The notes: generated by a model from the sequence alone, not told the origin. 47,020 nt of DNA from Spirochaetae bacterium HGW-Spirochaetae-2 (GCA_002839355.1 PGXW01000027.1:1-47020), one strand, 5' to 3'; shown: positions 25,699-34,482, counted from the first letter of the stretch. Numbers and translations are program-made.

Positions 25699-27001
25699 GG
25701 TGTTGTTCCAACTGTTCTGTCAGCGCAAGGAGCGCGTGGTTTGGTTCGATATGGTCCGGCAGGTACAATCGAATTTTCCTCAAGCTTGCGGTGAACGCCT
25801 TGACCACTTGGGGACTGAACAACTCGTCGACCTCCGAAAATGACCGTATCGATGCGTCTTGCAATACGATGGGAATATCCGATTCGAAGGAGAGGTCTTC
25901 GGGAATGTCGACGATGACTTCGTGTTCGGCGATGTCGGGGTAGCGCATTGCCAGCGATGCATGGACCGATTGTTCCAGCAGTTCCCTTTCCTCCGGTTCG
26001 CGATATATCCGTTGATGGTACGTGTGGTCGGCAAGGAACGGGACTGTCGCAAGGGGTACCAGCAGGTCGTTGTTCCTGACACGTGCGAACAACGTGCTCG
26101 CCTCGGAATCCCCGAAGCGGGAGAACAGGACGGCGAACGACTCGTCGTCGAGGTCGTAGAGGTCCGACTCGGCGAACAGACCGTCGCGCATGGCCAGATG
26201 GACAGCCTTTTTTATCATTGCTGTGGCACCACGGGTCGTTGGATGCCAATATACATTCCGATACATGGAATATTTGGCGAACAGCAGGTGTTCCACCGAC
26301 CCGATCGCATCCAGGGGGATCGCCAATACGTTCCGTCCGGTCACGAACAGGTGTCGGATGATGTACGAGGCGTCCTGCATGCCATACGGTATTCCGCAGA
26401 ACAACGCGTCCCGACTTAGATAATCGAGCTTGTCAGGATCCAAGGTACCCGAAAGGATTGTCCTGAAGAAACGGATCTCATCGTCGTCGCAGGGAAGCGT
26501 CGGGTCTATGATTTGGCAGACTGCATCCACCGAGGTTCCCAATTGTTTCTCTATGATAGAGCGCAACCCCGAATGGTTGGCGATCATTTCCGCTCCAAGC
26601 GATTCGTGTTCCCGCGAGACCACATCCTTGAGTGCATGGGCGTAGGGGAAATGGCCAAGATCATGCAGCATGGCGGCAGCCAGGATCGCTTGGATTCCCG
26701 CTTGGGTAAAAAATGCCTCGCGGTCGGTCTTCGACAAATCGGTTAAAAGCGAGAGAACAATCAACCGTGTCGCGTGGAAGACGCCGAGGCTATGGTCGAG
26801 CCTGGTATGGACTGCCCCCGGGTACAACAGATGGGCCGGCCCCAATTGTTTTATCCGACTGAGTTTCTGCATAGGTTCACTCGAGAACAGATTCTTGAAA
26901 CCGGTGGACAAGGGAATATCCCTCCACAACGGATCGCGGATACTTTGGGTAAAATCTCCGGTCAATCGGACAATCTGGCTTTTCGTTGCATGTTCTCTCA
27001 T
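25691..27001 (-). CDS. HD-domain phosphohydrolase (dNTPase-like)
   Basis: This 436-residue protein has the metal-binding HD signature: HTRLDHSLGVFHAT (His near 80) and AAMLHDLGHFPYAHALKD (His-Asp near 118), then LDPDKLDYLSRD near 210 with the further Asp. This order matches the SAMHD1/dGTPase-related HD hydrolases that act on dNTPs or other nucleotides; the substrate here is unknown. The ATG at 27001 is used. A GTG at 27055 would add 18 residues but would overlap the divergent promoter. It forms a two-gene unit with the TtcA-like gene. Confidence 0.85.
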   Translation of the reverse strand: MREHATKSQIVRLTGDFTQSIRDPLWRDIPLSTGFKNLFSSEPMQKLSRIKQLGPAHLLYPGAVHTRLDHSLGVFHATRLIVLSLLTDLSKTDREAFFTQAGIQAILAAAMLHDLGHFPYAHALKDVVSREHESLGAEMIANHSGLRSIIEKQLGTSVDAVCQIIDPTLPCDDDEIRFFRTILSGTLDPDKLDYLSRDALFCGIPYGMQDASYIIRHLFVTGRNVLAIPLDAIGSVEHLLFAKYSMYRNVYWHPTTRGATAMIKKAVHLAMRDGLFAESDLYDLDDESFAVLFSRFGDSEASTLFARVRNNDLLVPLATVPFLADHTYHQRIYREPEERELLEQSVHASLAMRYPDIAEHEVIVDIPEDLSFESDIPIVLQDASIRSFSEVDELFSPQVVKAFTASLRKIRLYLPDHIEPNHALLALTEQLEQHHG

Positions 27002-27081
27002 TGGTGCAATGGTATAGAAACCGTCTTGGGTTGTCCAGCCAGTGTTTGACAACACCGGACATTCCGGTACATCATGTGCCT

Positions 27082-27537
27082 ATGCGTAGGAACTTGGTTT
27101 TTATCTGCCTCCTGTGTCTCCAATTGTTTCTGGCGGGCCTCTTCGCGGCACCCACCGTTGCGGGAGCCTTGTCCGGATTACCGTGGCACGGCCAACTTCC
27201 GTACGATTCCACCCTTGGCCAGGTTTCCGACCCGGCGTATCCGGTGCATCCCGTGATCTGGCGTTCCTATGAAGCTTTTTCCGATTTCTATGGTCCCCTT
27301 TGGTACGAAAAGCACGTACATCCCGAGTCCCGCTTCATTCTGAACAAGATGTACGATGCGTTGCTTGCCGGCGTCTTGCCGGCAACGGTGTCACTCGGAA
27401 CTCCGTCGATTGGGAAGGACCAGGTGTCCATTGCGGTGAAATTGCATGGACAAGGACAAGACGAGTCCACCTTGAGTGTGGTCTGGGTCCTCGGATCCGG
27501 GGGAAGGTGGATGATCGGGTCCATTTCTTCTCGTTGA
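27082..27537 (+). CDS. Small exported protein of unknown function
   Basis: This 151-residue protein has a signal peptide (MRRNLVFICLLCLQLFLAGL, then FAAPTVAGA). The mature part of about 125 residues has no recognised domain but contains a WHGQLPYD motif and a glycine-rich end near WVLGSGGRW. A TTGACA at 27046-27051 is followed by CATCAT at 27070-27075 (18-bp spacing), so transcription would begin at about the ATG and the transcript may be nearly leaderless. No ribosome binding site is visible. Longer in-frame starts upstream would remove the signal peptide from the N-terminus. Confidence 0.65.
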   Translation: MRRNLVFICLLCLQLFLAGLFAAPTVAGALSGLPWHGQLPYDSTLGQVSDPAYPVHPVIWRSYEAFSDFYGPLWYEKHVHPESRFILNKMYDALLAGVLPATVSLGTPSIGKDQVSIAVKLHGQGQDESTLSVVWVLGSGGRWMIGSISSR

Positions 27538-27577
27538 AGTCACGCTGAAATACAGCTGATATCTGGTGGGAAGGCAC

Positions 27578-27606
27578 TTGACAGTGTTGCTTTTCACCGG
27601 TATAGT
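27578..27606 (+). promoter_or_regulatory. Promoter of the CAU tRNA gene
   Basis: TTGACA (27578-27583) and TATAGT (27601-27606) are separated by exactly 17 bp, and the tRNA begins 31 nt after the -10 box. This is close to the sigma-70 consensus and typical of a strong stable-RNA promoter. The tRNA-Lys gene at 43907 has a promoter of the same design. Confidence 0.8.
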
Positions 27607-27636
27607 GGCGCCTGTCGTGTTGAAAAACCGATGTAC

Positions 27637-27709
27637 GGCGGCGTAGCTCAGTTGGTAGAGCAAACGGCTCATATCCGTTCGGTCAGGGGTCCAAGTCCCT
27701 TCGCCGCTA
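27637..27709 (+). tRNA. tRNA with CAU anticodon, probably elongator tRNA-Met
   Basis: This 73-nt cloverleaf has an acceptor stem GGCGGCG with CGCCGCT (a G-U first pair) and discriminator A27709. The D-stem is GCTC/GAGC and the anticodon stem AACGG/CCGTT with loop CTCATAT. The anticodon CAT lies at 27670-27672. The anticodon stem lacks the three G-C pairs of initiator tRNA, so it is elongator Met or, less likely, Ile decoded through lysidine. The T-loop reads TCCAAGT: position 55 is C rather than the nearly universal T (pseudouridine 55). CCA is not encoded. The gene has its own promoter and terminator. Confidence 0.92.
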
Positions 27710-27713
27710 TATG

Positions 27714-27767
27714 AACGCTTCTTTTTCCCACGTCCTTACGGATACGGGGTAAAGGAAGCGTTTTTTT
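27714..27767 (+). terminator. Terminator after the CAU tRNA
   Basis: AACGCTTC (27714-27721) pairs with GAAGCGTT (27755-27762), the pairing continues partly inward, and a run of seven T (27761-27767) follows. No gene is visible in the 111 bp between this site and the membrane-protein gene. Confidence 0.85.
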
Positions 27768-27878
27768 CGTTCCAAGGTCGAATCTTGCACCTACTGGAAT
27801 AGTCCGATCTTTGGAGAAGGACACTATTCATCGCAGCTTCTTATTGCAAAACTTTACGAACACCGCTACTCTTGGACC

Positions 27879-28655
27879 ATGACAGGTTTCTTTATCAAAA
27901 AGGCATTTTTCGATGGGTGGGACAACCTTATCTCTCTGGTTGTGCTCAATTTGGGTTATTTAGTGGTGTTGCTGACATTGTACGGCAGCCTTGAAGTGCT
28001 CACCGTATCGGTATTCGGAGGTGTCGCGTTGTTGGCAATCGCACTTGCCCTGCATTCGTTGTATATGGGTGCCGTATCATCCCAGACAAAGGAATACGCT
28101 TGGTACAGCCGTCCTGGGTTTGCCGCCTTCAAGGACAGTTTCAAGTCCATCTGGCGCCATGCCATCCTCCATTTCATTATCCAAGCCCTATTGGTAACCA
28201 TCCTGTTTTTTGTCATTCCCTTCTACCTCTCCTATACATCGCTGATCGCCTTTGCAATCGCAGTGTTGGTCTTCTGGGTTGCCTTGGCCTTCATGTTGGC
28301 CATGATGTACTACTACCCTTTGGCGATCCAAATGCCGGACGACAAACCGTTGAAGACACTGAAGAAATCACTCATGGTGGTCGCCGATAACCTGTTCTTC
28401 TCGCTGTTTTTCGGCATCTACCATATCTTCAACCTAGTGTTGACCATTTTGTTCGCAACCATCATTCCGGGTGTCGCGGGAATACAGCTCTCACGCCAGG
28501 TCGCCACCAAACTCCTCATGTTCAAATACGATTACCTCGAGGAACATCCCGAGGTGACCCGCAAGGACATTCCGTGGGAAGAATTGCTCTTCGATGAACA
28601 GGAAAAGGTGGGGAAGCGCACCTTGCGTGGCATGATTTTTCCGTGGAAGGATTGA
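27879..28655 (+). CDS. Multi-pass membrane protein of unknown function
   Basis: This 258-residue protein has about six hydrophobic segments (roughly 14-36, 43-62, 95-117, 119-148, 170-190 and 190-205) and a charged cytoplasmic tail with EEHPEVTRKDIPWEELL. It begins like membrane proteins of the DUF624 type (FFIKKAFFDGWDNL), but I cannot name a family with confidence. No clear ribosome binding site precedes the ATG. It ends 2 nt before the CYTH gene, so the two are likely cotranscribed. Confidence 0.7.
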   Translation: MTGFFIKKAFFDGWDNLISLVVLNLGYLVVLLTLYGSLEVLTVSVFGGVALLAIALALHSLYMGAVSSQTKEYAWYSRPGFAAFKDSFKSIWRHAILHFIIQALLVTILFFVIPFYLSYTSLIAFAIAVLVFWVALAFMLAMMYYYPLAIQMPDDKPLKTLKKSLMVVADNLFFSLFFGIYHIFNLVLTILFATIIPGVAGIQLSRQVATKLLMFKYDYLEEHPEVTRKDIPWEELLFDEQEKVGKRTLRGMIFPWKD

Positions 28656-28657
28656 CC

Positions 28658-29212
28658 ATGGTGCGTGAGATTGAATGCAAGGTATCCTTGGCGTACTCAG
28701 AAATCGCGGAAATGGCGCGTCGCATTGGACTCGTGTTGCCCGACGCCATACGCACAAGCATTAGCAAGGACGATATCTATTACACCAGGCAAGCGGAGCA
28801 CAAGGCATTGTTTCGCCTGCGTCGTGAAGAGAACGGCATCACTATTACCCGCAAGGAGAAGGAAGAACGCAACGATGGCGTTGAGGTGAACCACGAGATC
28901 GAATTCTCTTCGCCGGTGGACGATTACCAAGCGCTCAGACAGTTTTTCGCTTCCCTCGCATACGTGCCGCTTATCGAAAAACGAAAACATGGAACAGCCT
29001 GGGTTCGTGGAACATTGACAGTCGAGTTGGTGGAGGTCGATGGGTTGGGGTGGTTCCTCGAGATGGAGCGACTGTTGCCTGACGATGCTTCGGACACTGC
29101 GGTCGAACAGGCTCTGCTTGGATTGGCCGAATTGCGGGAACATTTGGATATTGCCACATATCCCTTGGAATCCCGTTACTATATCGATATGCTACAAGCA
29201 TTGGGAACATGA
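28658..29212 (+). CDS. CYTH-domain protein (class IV adenylate cyclase/triphosphatase fold)
   Basis: This 184-residue protein starts with VREIECKV, the ExExK signature of the CYTH superfamily, and continues with YYTRQAEHKALFRLRRE and ITITRKEKE (basic tunnel residues), EVNHEIEF, KRKHGTAWVRG and VELVEVDGLGWFLEME. These are the alternating acidic and basic strands of the triphosphate tunnel. The fold handles triphosphates such as inorganic PPPi, thiamine triphosphate or ATP (cyclase). The activity cannot be told from sequence alone. AAGGA precedes the ATG at 28658. Confidence 0.85.
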   Translation: MVREIECKVSLAYSEIAEMARRIGLVLPDAIRTSISKDDIYYTRQAEHKALFRLRREENGITITRKEKEERNDGVEVNHEIEFSSPVDDYQALRQFFASLAYVPLIEKRKHGTAWVRGTLTVELVEVDGLGWFLEMERLLPDDASDTAVEQALLGLAELREHLDIATYPLESRYYIDMLQALGT

Positions 29213-29221
29213 GGAGTACAC

Positions 29222-29497
29222 ATGGAATTTCGCGCAAGCCATATTCTGGTCAAGGACAAGAGACTCGCTGACGATTTGCTCAAACGGATAAAGGGTGGAG
29301 CTGACTTTTCGGCCATAGCCCGTGATTTCTCGACGTGTCCGAGCAAAAGCAAGGGCGGGGATCTCGGGTGGTTCGGTGAAGGTGCAATGGTTCCGGCATT
29401 TGAGCAGGCGGTCAAGCGCATGTCGGTCGGCTCAATCAGCCCGGTCGTGCCGACCCAATTCGGTTTCCATATCATCAAGAAGACCGGTAGCCGCTGA
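29222..29497 (+). CDS. Parvulin-type peptidyl-prolyl isomerase
   Basis: This 91-residue protein is a single free-standing parvulin (PpiC/rotamase) domain with no signal peptide. Hallmarks are ASHILVKDK at the start, FSAIARDFSTCPSKSKGGDLGWFGEGAMVPAFEQAV in the centre and TQFGFHIIK at the end. It catalyses cis-trans isomerisation of peptide bonds before proline, probably in the cytoplasm. GAGGAG lies 5 nt upstream of the ATG. It ends 3 nt before the convergent btuD stop. Confidence 0.93.
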   Translation: MEFRASHILVKDKRLADDLLKRIKGGADFSAIARDFSTCPSKSKGGDLGWFGEGAMVPAFEQAVKRMSVGSISPVVPTQFGFHIIKKTGSR

Positions 29498-29500
29498 GAA

Positions 29501-30286
29501 TTATCTCCAGTGGGGCAGGATTATCGGGGGCAAGTGCCCCTCCCGTTGGATGATATCTACGGCAACCTGGTACACCTCTTCGATACGTTCCTTCGTCAGG
29601 ACCTCATGGGCAGGTCCCTCGGCGACAATCTCCCCAGCACGCATCATGATAACCAGATCGCTGAACGCACTGACTGCATTCAAGTCGTGGAGCACACAGA
29701 TGACTGTGGCGACCTTCTGGTCCACCAGATGTCGGAGCAAGGTGAGTATTTCCCGTTGGTTGTGAACATCGAGATGGCTGACCGGCTCGTCGAGGAGTAT
29801 GACATGTGATTGTTGGGCCAAGGCACGGGCAATCAACATGCGTTGGTATTCACCGCCGGAGAGTTCGGTGGCCAATCGGTCGGCGACATGCGACAACTCC
29901 ATCGCTAGTAGCGATTGCATGATCAGCGTGTGGTCCTCGGGTGACAGTACAGCCAATCTGCCGCCGTGGGAATACCGTCCCATCGCAACGCAATCATAGA
30001 CCGTGAAATCGTATTCCAGTCGGCTCTGTTGTGGAACATAGCTGATATGTCTCGCCAAATCCTTCTGGTGGTAATCGTGGAGGTCTCCTTGTGGCAATAC
30101 AATGGATCCACGGGGTGAGGGCAGGATTCGCAACAAGTGTCGCAACAAGGTCGTCTTGCCCGATCCGTTCGGTCCTATGATCGATATGAAGGCCCCTGAT
30201 GGAAATTCCGTGTGCAACTTGTTGAAGAGCAGCTTGTTCCTGTATGCCCAGGTGAGATTCCTGATGGTACCTACGGCTTCATGCAT
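29501..30286 (-). CDS. btuD: Cobalamin ABC transporter ATP-binding protein BtuD
   Basis: This 261-residue ATPase of the FepC/BtuD group has Walker A GPNGSGKTT near 38, the signature LSGGEYQRMLIARAL near 140, Walker B VILLDEPVSHLD near 160 and the switch histidine in CVLHDLN. The reading frame stays open far upstream, but homology and the ATG at 30286 fix the start. Its ATG overlaps the btuC stop by 1 nt (TGATG). It powers uptake through BtuC. The upstream cobalamin riboswitch supports corrinoid rather than iron-siderophore specificity. Confidence 0.93.
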   Translation of the reverse strand: MHEAVGTIRNLTWAYRNKLLFNKLHTEFPSGAFISIIGPNGSGKTTLLRHLLRILPSPRGSIVLPQGDLHDYHQKDLARHISYVPQQSRLEYDFTVYDCVAMGRYSHGGRLAVLSPEDHTLIMQSLLAMELSHVADRLATELSGGEYQRMLIARALAQQSHVILLDEPVSHLDVHNQREILTLLRHLVDQKVATVICVLHDLNAVSAFSDLVIMMRAGEIVAEGPAHEVLTKERIEEVYQVAVDIIQREGHLPPIILPHWR

Positions 30287-31314
30287 CAGCGGTTCTCCTT
30301 GCGGTGGTTCGCCAACAGTATGATGAACAGGGGAGCCCCTGCCAGTGCAGTGACGATACCCACCGGCAGTTCTGATGCCCCGAGGACCGTGCGGGCCAAG
30401 GTGTCCGCCCCGACCATCATGAGCGCCCCACCCACTGTCGAGAAGAGCATGAGGGGCTTGTGTCGTGGGCCAGTGACCAACCGCATGATATGGGGAACCA
30501 TGAGTCCGACGAATCCGATTATTCCGCAGAATGCCACTGTCACCGATGTGGCGAGTGTCGACAGGATCAACAACAGCAGACGGACCGATTTCACCGAAAC
30601 GCCGATCGAAAGCGCGGAAGCCTCGTCCAGCAGTAGGATATCCAACTCCCGGGTAAGGAACATGATCGGTACGATTCCCAATGTCGCGGTTGCTCCCATG
30701 ATACCGAGCTTTGACCAGGAGGCTGTTCCAAAACTTCCCAACGTCCATTGCATGATGCTTTGCAGCTGGGTTCGGTTCAAATACATGAACAGGGTCATGA
30801 GCGCGGACAACAGGAAATTCAGCGCGATCCCGGTAAGCAGCAATGTCGTGGGCGATCTGCGCACACCGCCCGAAAGGACCATGATCACCAGTGCGGTACC
30901 TGCTGCCCCCAAAAAAGCCACGACCGGCACTTGCCACATGCCTGTGGCACCGCCCACAACACCGAGAAAGGCGGCGAACGCAACACCGAAAGCCGCCCCG
31001 CTGGAGATTCCCAATACGTACGGGTCTGCCATGGGATTGCGGAACAAGGCTTGGTAGACCATTCCCGATACCGCGAGCACCACACCGGCAACCATGGCGG
31101 AGAGGATTCGTGGCAACCGCAATTGCCAGATTATCCTATGTTGTGCCTGGGTGAAGGTAGTGGACATGTTGTTCGAAGGCCCCGCACCCACTATGGCTAC
31201 AGTCTGTCGGACCGAAATGCCGGCAGGTCCCAATGTGAGCGCCGAGAGGGTAACCGCAACGAGCAGGATGACAAGAGCGACCCCGATGATTGGCAAATAG
31301 TGCTTCTGTACCAT
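30286..31314 (-). CDS. btuC: Cobalamin ABC transporter permease BtuC
   Basis: This 342-residue FecCD/BtuC-family permease has about ten membrane helices. Family patterns visible include RLPRILSAMVAGVVLAVSG near 65, NPMADPYVLGISSGAAFG near 93, and GFVGLMVPHIMRL with PVGIVTALAGAPLF near the C-terminus. The start used is the ATG at 31314, 5 nt after GAGG; a GTG at 31320 overlaps the btuF stop. It lies 2 nt after btuF and overlaps btuD, a tight three-gene operon. Confidence 0.93.
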   Translation of the reverse strand: MVQKHYLPIIGVALVILLVAVTLSALTLGPAGISVRQTVAIVGAGPSNNMSTTFTQAQHRIIWQLRLPRILSAMVAGVVLAVSGMVYQALFRNPMADPYVLGISSGAAFGVAFAAFLGVVGGATGMWQVPVVAFLGAAGTALVIMVLSGGVRRSPTTLLLTGIALNFLLSALMTLFMYLNRTQLQSIMQWTLGSFGTASWSKLGIMGATATLGIVPIMFLTRELDILLLDEASALSIGVSVKSVRLLLLILSTLATSVTVAFCGIIGFVGLMVPHIMRLVTGPRHKPLMLFSTVGGALMMVGADTLARTVLGASELPVGIVTALAGAPLFIILLANHRKENR

Positions 31315-31316
31315 TG

Positions 31317-32249
31317 TCACCTCAGTATGTCGACAATCTTTTGTGCCAATTGCTGTACGGCTTCTGCGCTGCGGGGACCTTGCCGCTCCATGAGATTGCT
31401 GTCTATGGTGATGATCCTATCCCGTTTCACCGCCGTGAGCGACGAATAGGACGGGTGGTTGACGAATTCCTTCTTGGTCTGCTCGAAGGTCGAACCCCAC
31501 ATGGGAGGGAGAATGATGATATCGGGATCGTTTGCCAAAATCAATTCCAACTGGTAACTCCAATTGACCGCATGCTCGGCAATATTGACCGCTCCGGCGG
31601 AAACGATGATGTCATGGATGAAAGTGTCTCCTGTCGCGGTGAAGTCGCCCCATTCGCCAAAACCCGCAACGTAGTACACAGTCGGAAGAGCTCCGGGACT
31701 CCGTTTCGCCACGACCGCTTCCAACGTCTGCTGCAGGGCAAGGACAATTTCACGGGCCCGGGCTTCGGTTCCTGTAATCTCCCCAACCTGTTCGATAATG
31801 CGGAAGGTTCCCTCCATGGTACCCGGTTCGTCGATGAACGCGACAGGAATTCCTGCCGTTTCGATGGCGTCGATTGTCTGTGATTGCCCCAGATTGCTGA
31901 TAATCACGAGGTCGGGTGCGGCGGAAACGATTTTCTCGATACTGGGAGTGAACAGGTCCCCCATGGATTCGATATGCTGTGTCTCCGAGGGGTAATCGCA
32001 ATAGTCCGTACGTCCCACAAGCCGTTCACCGATTCCAAGAGCAAACAAGGTTTCGGTTATGTTGGGGCTAAGCGAAATGATCCTGTCGGGATACCGGGGA
32101 AGCGAAACCGTGACACCCCGAGAATCCACTATCGAGACCACGTTTTGGCCAAGGGGGGCATATTCGGCTTGTCCGATTGCTCCCAACGGTAGCAGGATAG
32201 TGAAAACCAGGAGGATTGCCAGTATCGGTCGGGTTCGAATGTTTGCCAT
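31317..32249 (-). CDS. btuF: Cobalamin-binding periplasmic protein BtuF
   Basis: This 310-residue helical-backbone binding protein has a signal peptide (about 1-26, ANIRTRPILAILLVF...GAIGQA) and the fold markers DRIISLSPNITETLFALGIGERLVGRTDYC, IVSAAPDLVIIS and DPDIIILPP. The ATG at 32249 has AAGGAG 7 nt upstream; longer frames run through the riboswitch and are rejected. It delivers cobalamin or a related corrinoid to BtuCD. Expression should be off when cobalamin binds the leader riboswitch. Confidence 0.9.
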   Translation of the reverse strand: MANIRTRPILAILLVFTILLPLGAIGQAEYAPLGQNVVSIVDSRGVTVSLPRYPDRIISLSPNITETLFALGIGERLVGRTDYCDYPSETQHIESMGDLFTPSIEKIVSAAPDLVIISNLGQSQTIDAIETAGIPVAFIDEPGTMEGTFRIIEQVGEITGTEARAREIVLALQQTLEAVVAKRSPGALPTVYYVAGFGEWGDFTATGDTFIHDIIVSAGAVNIAEHAVNWSYQLELILANDPDIIILPPMWGSTFEQTKKEFVNHPSYSSLTAVKRDRIITIDSNLMERQGPRSAEAVQQLAQKIVDILR

Positions 32250-32334
32250 GCCCGTGCTCCTTAAGCTGTATTGGGCATGATACTGCATACCCGACCTATT
32301 CTCCGTAGGTCCGATCCGAATGATCGACAGGTTC

Positions 32335-32505
32335 ACGGGCGGCAGGTCTCCTGACTTGGAGGAATACGTAACGACACCTTCCCGGAGCATGCTCCAGTGG
32401 TTGCCTTCCGGCAGCCGTTCTTACCTCATTACAGTGGCGGGACCGTACGGGACTTTCACCCGTTTCCCTCTTGGCGGATGGCTTGGAACCACCCGAACCG
32501 CTCGT
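32335..32505 (-). ncRNA. Cobalamin riboswitch upstream of btuFCD
   Basis: Read on the minus strand, this leader has the conserved cobalamin-aptamer elements in order: AAGAGGGAA (about 32475-32467), GGTGAAAGTCCCG near 32460, the core GCCACTGTAAT near 32435, a GCCGGAAGGC arm near 32410, the arm around CACTGGAGCATGCTCC, and the 3' element AAGTCAGGAGACCTGCC (about 32357-32341). The btuF ribosome binding site lies about 80 nt downstream. Its outer limits are approximate. The remaining parts of the 303-bp gap between btuF and the SDR gene show nothing else. Confidence 0.93.
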
Positions 32506-32552
32506 ATGGCCATGGTATGCATAGACAGCTTCGGTGTCAAGCTCAACAACGA

Positions 32553-33383
32553 TTAGACGCCACTATAGGCAAGAAAACCGCCATCGACCGGCAAGACGAT
32601 TCCGGTGACGAATCCGGACACCTCGGCATCGATCAGAAACAGGACGCCGCCGAGCAGTTCCTTCGGCTCTCCGAACCTGCCCATTGGTGTTCCTGCGATA
32701 ATCTTGTGCGAGCGTGCGGTATGGTTGCCATCCTTGTCGAACAACAGGTTCCGGTTCTGGGCTGTGCTGAAGAATCCGGGAGCGATCGCATTCACCCGAA
32801 TGCCTTCCTTGGCGAAGTGTACGGCCAGCCATTCGGTCAGGTTGTTTATGGCAGCTTTCGCTCCCGCATAGCCAAGTACTTTCGTCATCGGATGATACGA
32901 CGCCATGGACGAGACATTGAGGATGCTGCATCCACTTCGGCCCAGCATGTCGCGTGCGAATTCCTTGGTCGGCAACAACGTTCCCGTGAAGTTCAACTTG
33001 AACACGGCATCGATATGTTCCTCATCCAACTCGAAGAATGTGCGTTGCCCTTCCACCGCCTCGGTTTGCTCGAAATACTCGACAGTGGTATTGGCCCTAT
33101 CCATATTGCCGCCGGCTCCATTTATCAGGATGTCGCAGGGTCCCAAATCCCTTTGTATCCGTTCATGCACATCCTTCAGTCCCGCGACATCCAGGACGTT
33201 CACCGGGTAGGGAAGGGCAATACCACCTTCCTTTGCAATTTCGGTGGCCAAACGTTCGATCTTATCGGCGCTCCTGTTCAACAGGGCGACCTTGCCGCCG
33301 GCTTGTGCCACGGCACGTGCGAATTCGCTGCACAACACACCACCGGCTCCGGTGATGACGACTACCTTGTCCTTGATTCCCAT
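32553..33383 (-). CDS. SDR-family oxidoreductase, probable fructuronate reductase
   Basis: This 276-residue short-chain dehydrogenase has the nucleotide loop VITGAGGVLCSEFA (9-22), NGAGG near 88, the catalytic Ser region NVSSMASYH and YAGAKAA, and a C-terminal PVDGGFLAYSGV. The VLCS form of the glycine loop is typical of SDR-type D-mannonate oxidoreductases. As the last gene of the uxuA operon it most likely reduces fructuronate to mannonate, the substrate of UxuA. AAGGA precedes the ATG. Substrate is inferred from family and context. Confidence 0.82.
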   Translation of the reverse strand: MGIKDKVVVITGAGGVLCSEFARAVAQAGGKVALLNRSADKIERLATEIAKEGGIALPYPVNVLDVAGLKDVHERIQRDLGPCDILINGAGGNMDRANTTVEYFEQTEAVEGQRTFFELDEEHIDAVFKLNFTGTLLPTKEFARDMLGRSGCSILNVSSMASYHPMTKVLGYAGAKAAINNLTEWLAVHFAKEGIRVNAIAPGFFSTAQNRNLLFDKDGNHTARSHKIIAGTPMGRFGEPKELLGGVLFLIDAEVSGFVTGIVLPVDGGFLAYSGV

Positions 33384-33405
33384 AGTATGTTCCTTTTTAT
33401 TGTAG

Positions 33406-34482
33406 TTATCGGATATCCTGTGCCTTTTCTTGTGCTTCCACAGCCAATTCGATCGCCCTGAAGACCAACTGTTGGTCCATGGCTGTTTCCGTGCGGTCCA
33501 GGCAATCGCGGATGAATTTCCCGAAGAAGGGGAACCCGGCTTTGCCTGCTACACAGTCGTGGTACTCCCCCTCGTGGTTCACCAGGTACACATGGTCTCC
33601 CTCGGAATCCCGTGCGATATCGATATATTTGCGCAATTCTATGTATCCGTCCGTTCCCAGGATGATTGTTCGACCATCGCCCCAGGTGCCCAGGCCATTG
33701 GGTGTGAACCAGTCGACACGAAAATACCCTGCGCAACCGGTATCGGTGGTCAGGTTCGCATCACCGAAATCACTGAAATCGGGAAAATCGGGGTGGTTGT
33801 AGTTTGCGATCCTGCTTGCGGTGATCCGGGCATCGTTCGATCCGCTGAATGCGAGGATCTGCTCGATCTGATGGCAACCGATATCAACCAGGATCCCACC
33901 ATAGCGGGACCGGTCGAAGAACCATGGTGGACGGGTTGTGATCGCAGCGCGATGCGGCCCCCATCCCATTACCTGGACTACTCTTCCAATCGCGTCCTGC
34001 CGTACCAGTTCCATGGCACGGGTGGCGGCTTCGACGTGTAGCCGTTCACTATAGTAGACACCGAACTTCCTTCCGGTCTCCTCGACAGCTTTCCGTGCCT
34101 CGGCAATCTGTGCAAATGTGGTGCAGGGTGGTTTGTCCGCGAAAAAATCCTTTCCGTTCCGCATCGCCCGGAGACCCAATGGAGTCCTGTCGGCAGGAAC
34201 CGAAGCACTGGCAACCAACTTGATCCCGGTATGTTCCAGGATCTCATCCTCGCTCCGGCAAACCCGTGCGTCGGGGAAGGACAGGCGGAATTTCGCAATC
34301 TTCTGTGGATCGGGATCATAGACATAATCTATACCGGCACCCGCTTCCATAAGTCCGTTGCACATGCCGAAGATATGTCCATGGTCCAGCCCGATAACGC
34401 CAACCGGAAATTCGCCAGGGGCGCATACCGGATCACTTTTTCCTTTGGGAGCGTAGTTTTGTCCGTCAGCTTTCTTCTGCAT
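33406..34482 (-). CDS. Gfo/Idh/MocA-family oxidoreductase in the hexuronate operon
   Basis: This 358-residue protein has an N-terminal Rossmann domain after a polar 25-residue extension (VGVIGLDHGHIFGM), the DKPPCTT motif near 122 (the EKP motif with Asp for Glu), and a C-terminal substrate domain with GGILVDIGCHQIEQILAF. Family members oxidise or reduce sugars and inositols with NAD(P). The substrate is unknown, but a sugar acid or a substituted uronate is likely from the operon. AGGAGG lies 6 nt before the ATG. Confidence 0.85.
   Translation of the reverse strand: MQKKADGQNYAPKGKSDPVCAPGEFPVGVIGLDHGHIFGMCNGLMEAGAGIDYVYDPDPQKIAKFRLSFPDARVCRSEDEILEHTGIKLVASASVPADRTPLGLRAMRNGKDFFADKPPCTTFAQIAEARKAVEETGRKFGVYYSERLHVEAATRAMELVRQDAIGRVVQVMGWGPHRAAITTRPPWFFDRSRYGGILVDIGCHQIEQILAFSGSNDARITASRIANYNHPDFPDFSDFGDANLTTDTGCAGYFRVDWFTPNGLGTWGDGRTIILGTDGYIELRKYIDIARDSEGDHVYLVNHEGEYHDCVAGKAGFPFFGKFIRDCLDRTETAMDQQLVFRAIELAVEAQEKAQDIR

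Noticed and set aside
27637-27709. Initiator tRNA-fMet.
   Set aside because: The anticodon stem is AACGG/CCGTT and lacks the three consecutive G-C pairs, and the first acceptor position is paired.
30287-30937. An upstream extension of the btuD frame by about 217 codons.
   Set aside because: It overlaps btuC, its translation is low-complexity Gly/Arg/His sequence, and the ATPase homology begins at the ATG at 30286.
29501-32249. Iron-siderophore (FecBCD-type) transporter.
   Set aside because: The protein families overlap, but the cobalamin riboswitch directly upstream makes corrinoid uptake the better call.
32250-32390. A longer btuF start inside the leader.
   Set aside because: It would put coding sequence into the cobalamin riboswitch and in front of the signal peptide. 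The ATG at 32249 has a proper AAGGAG.
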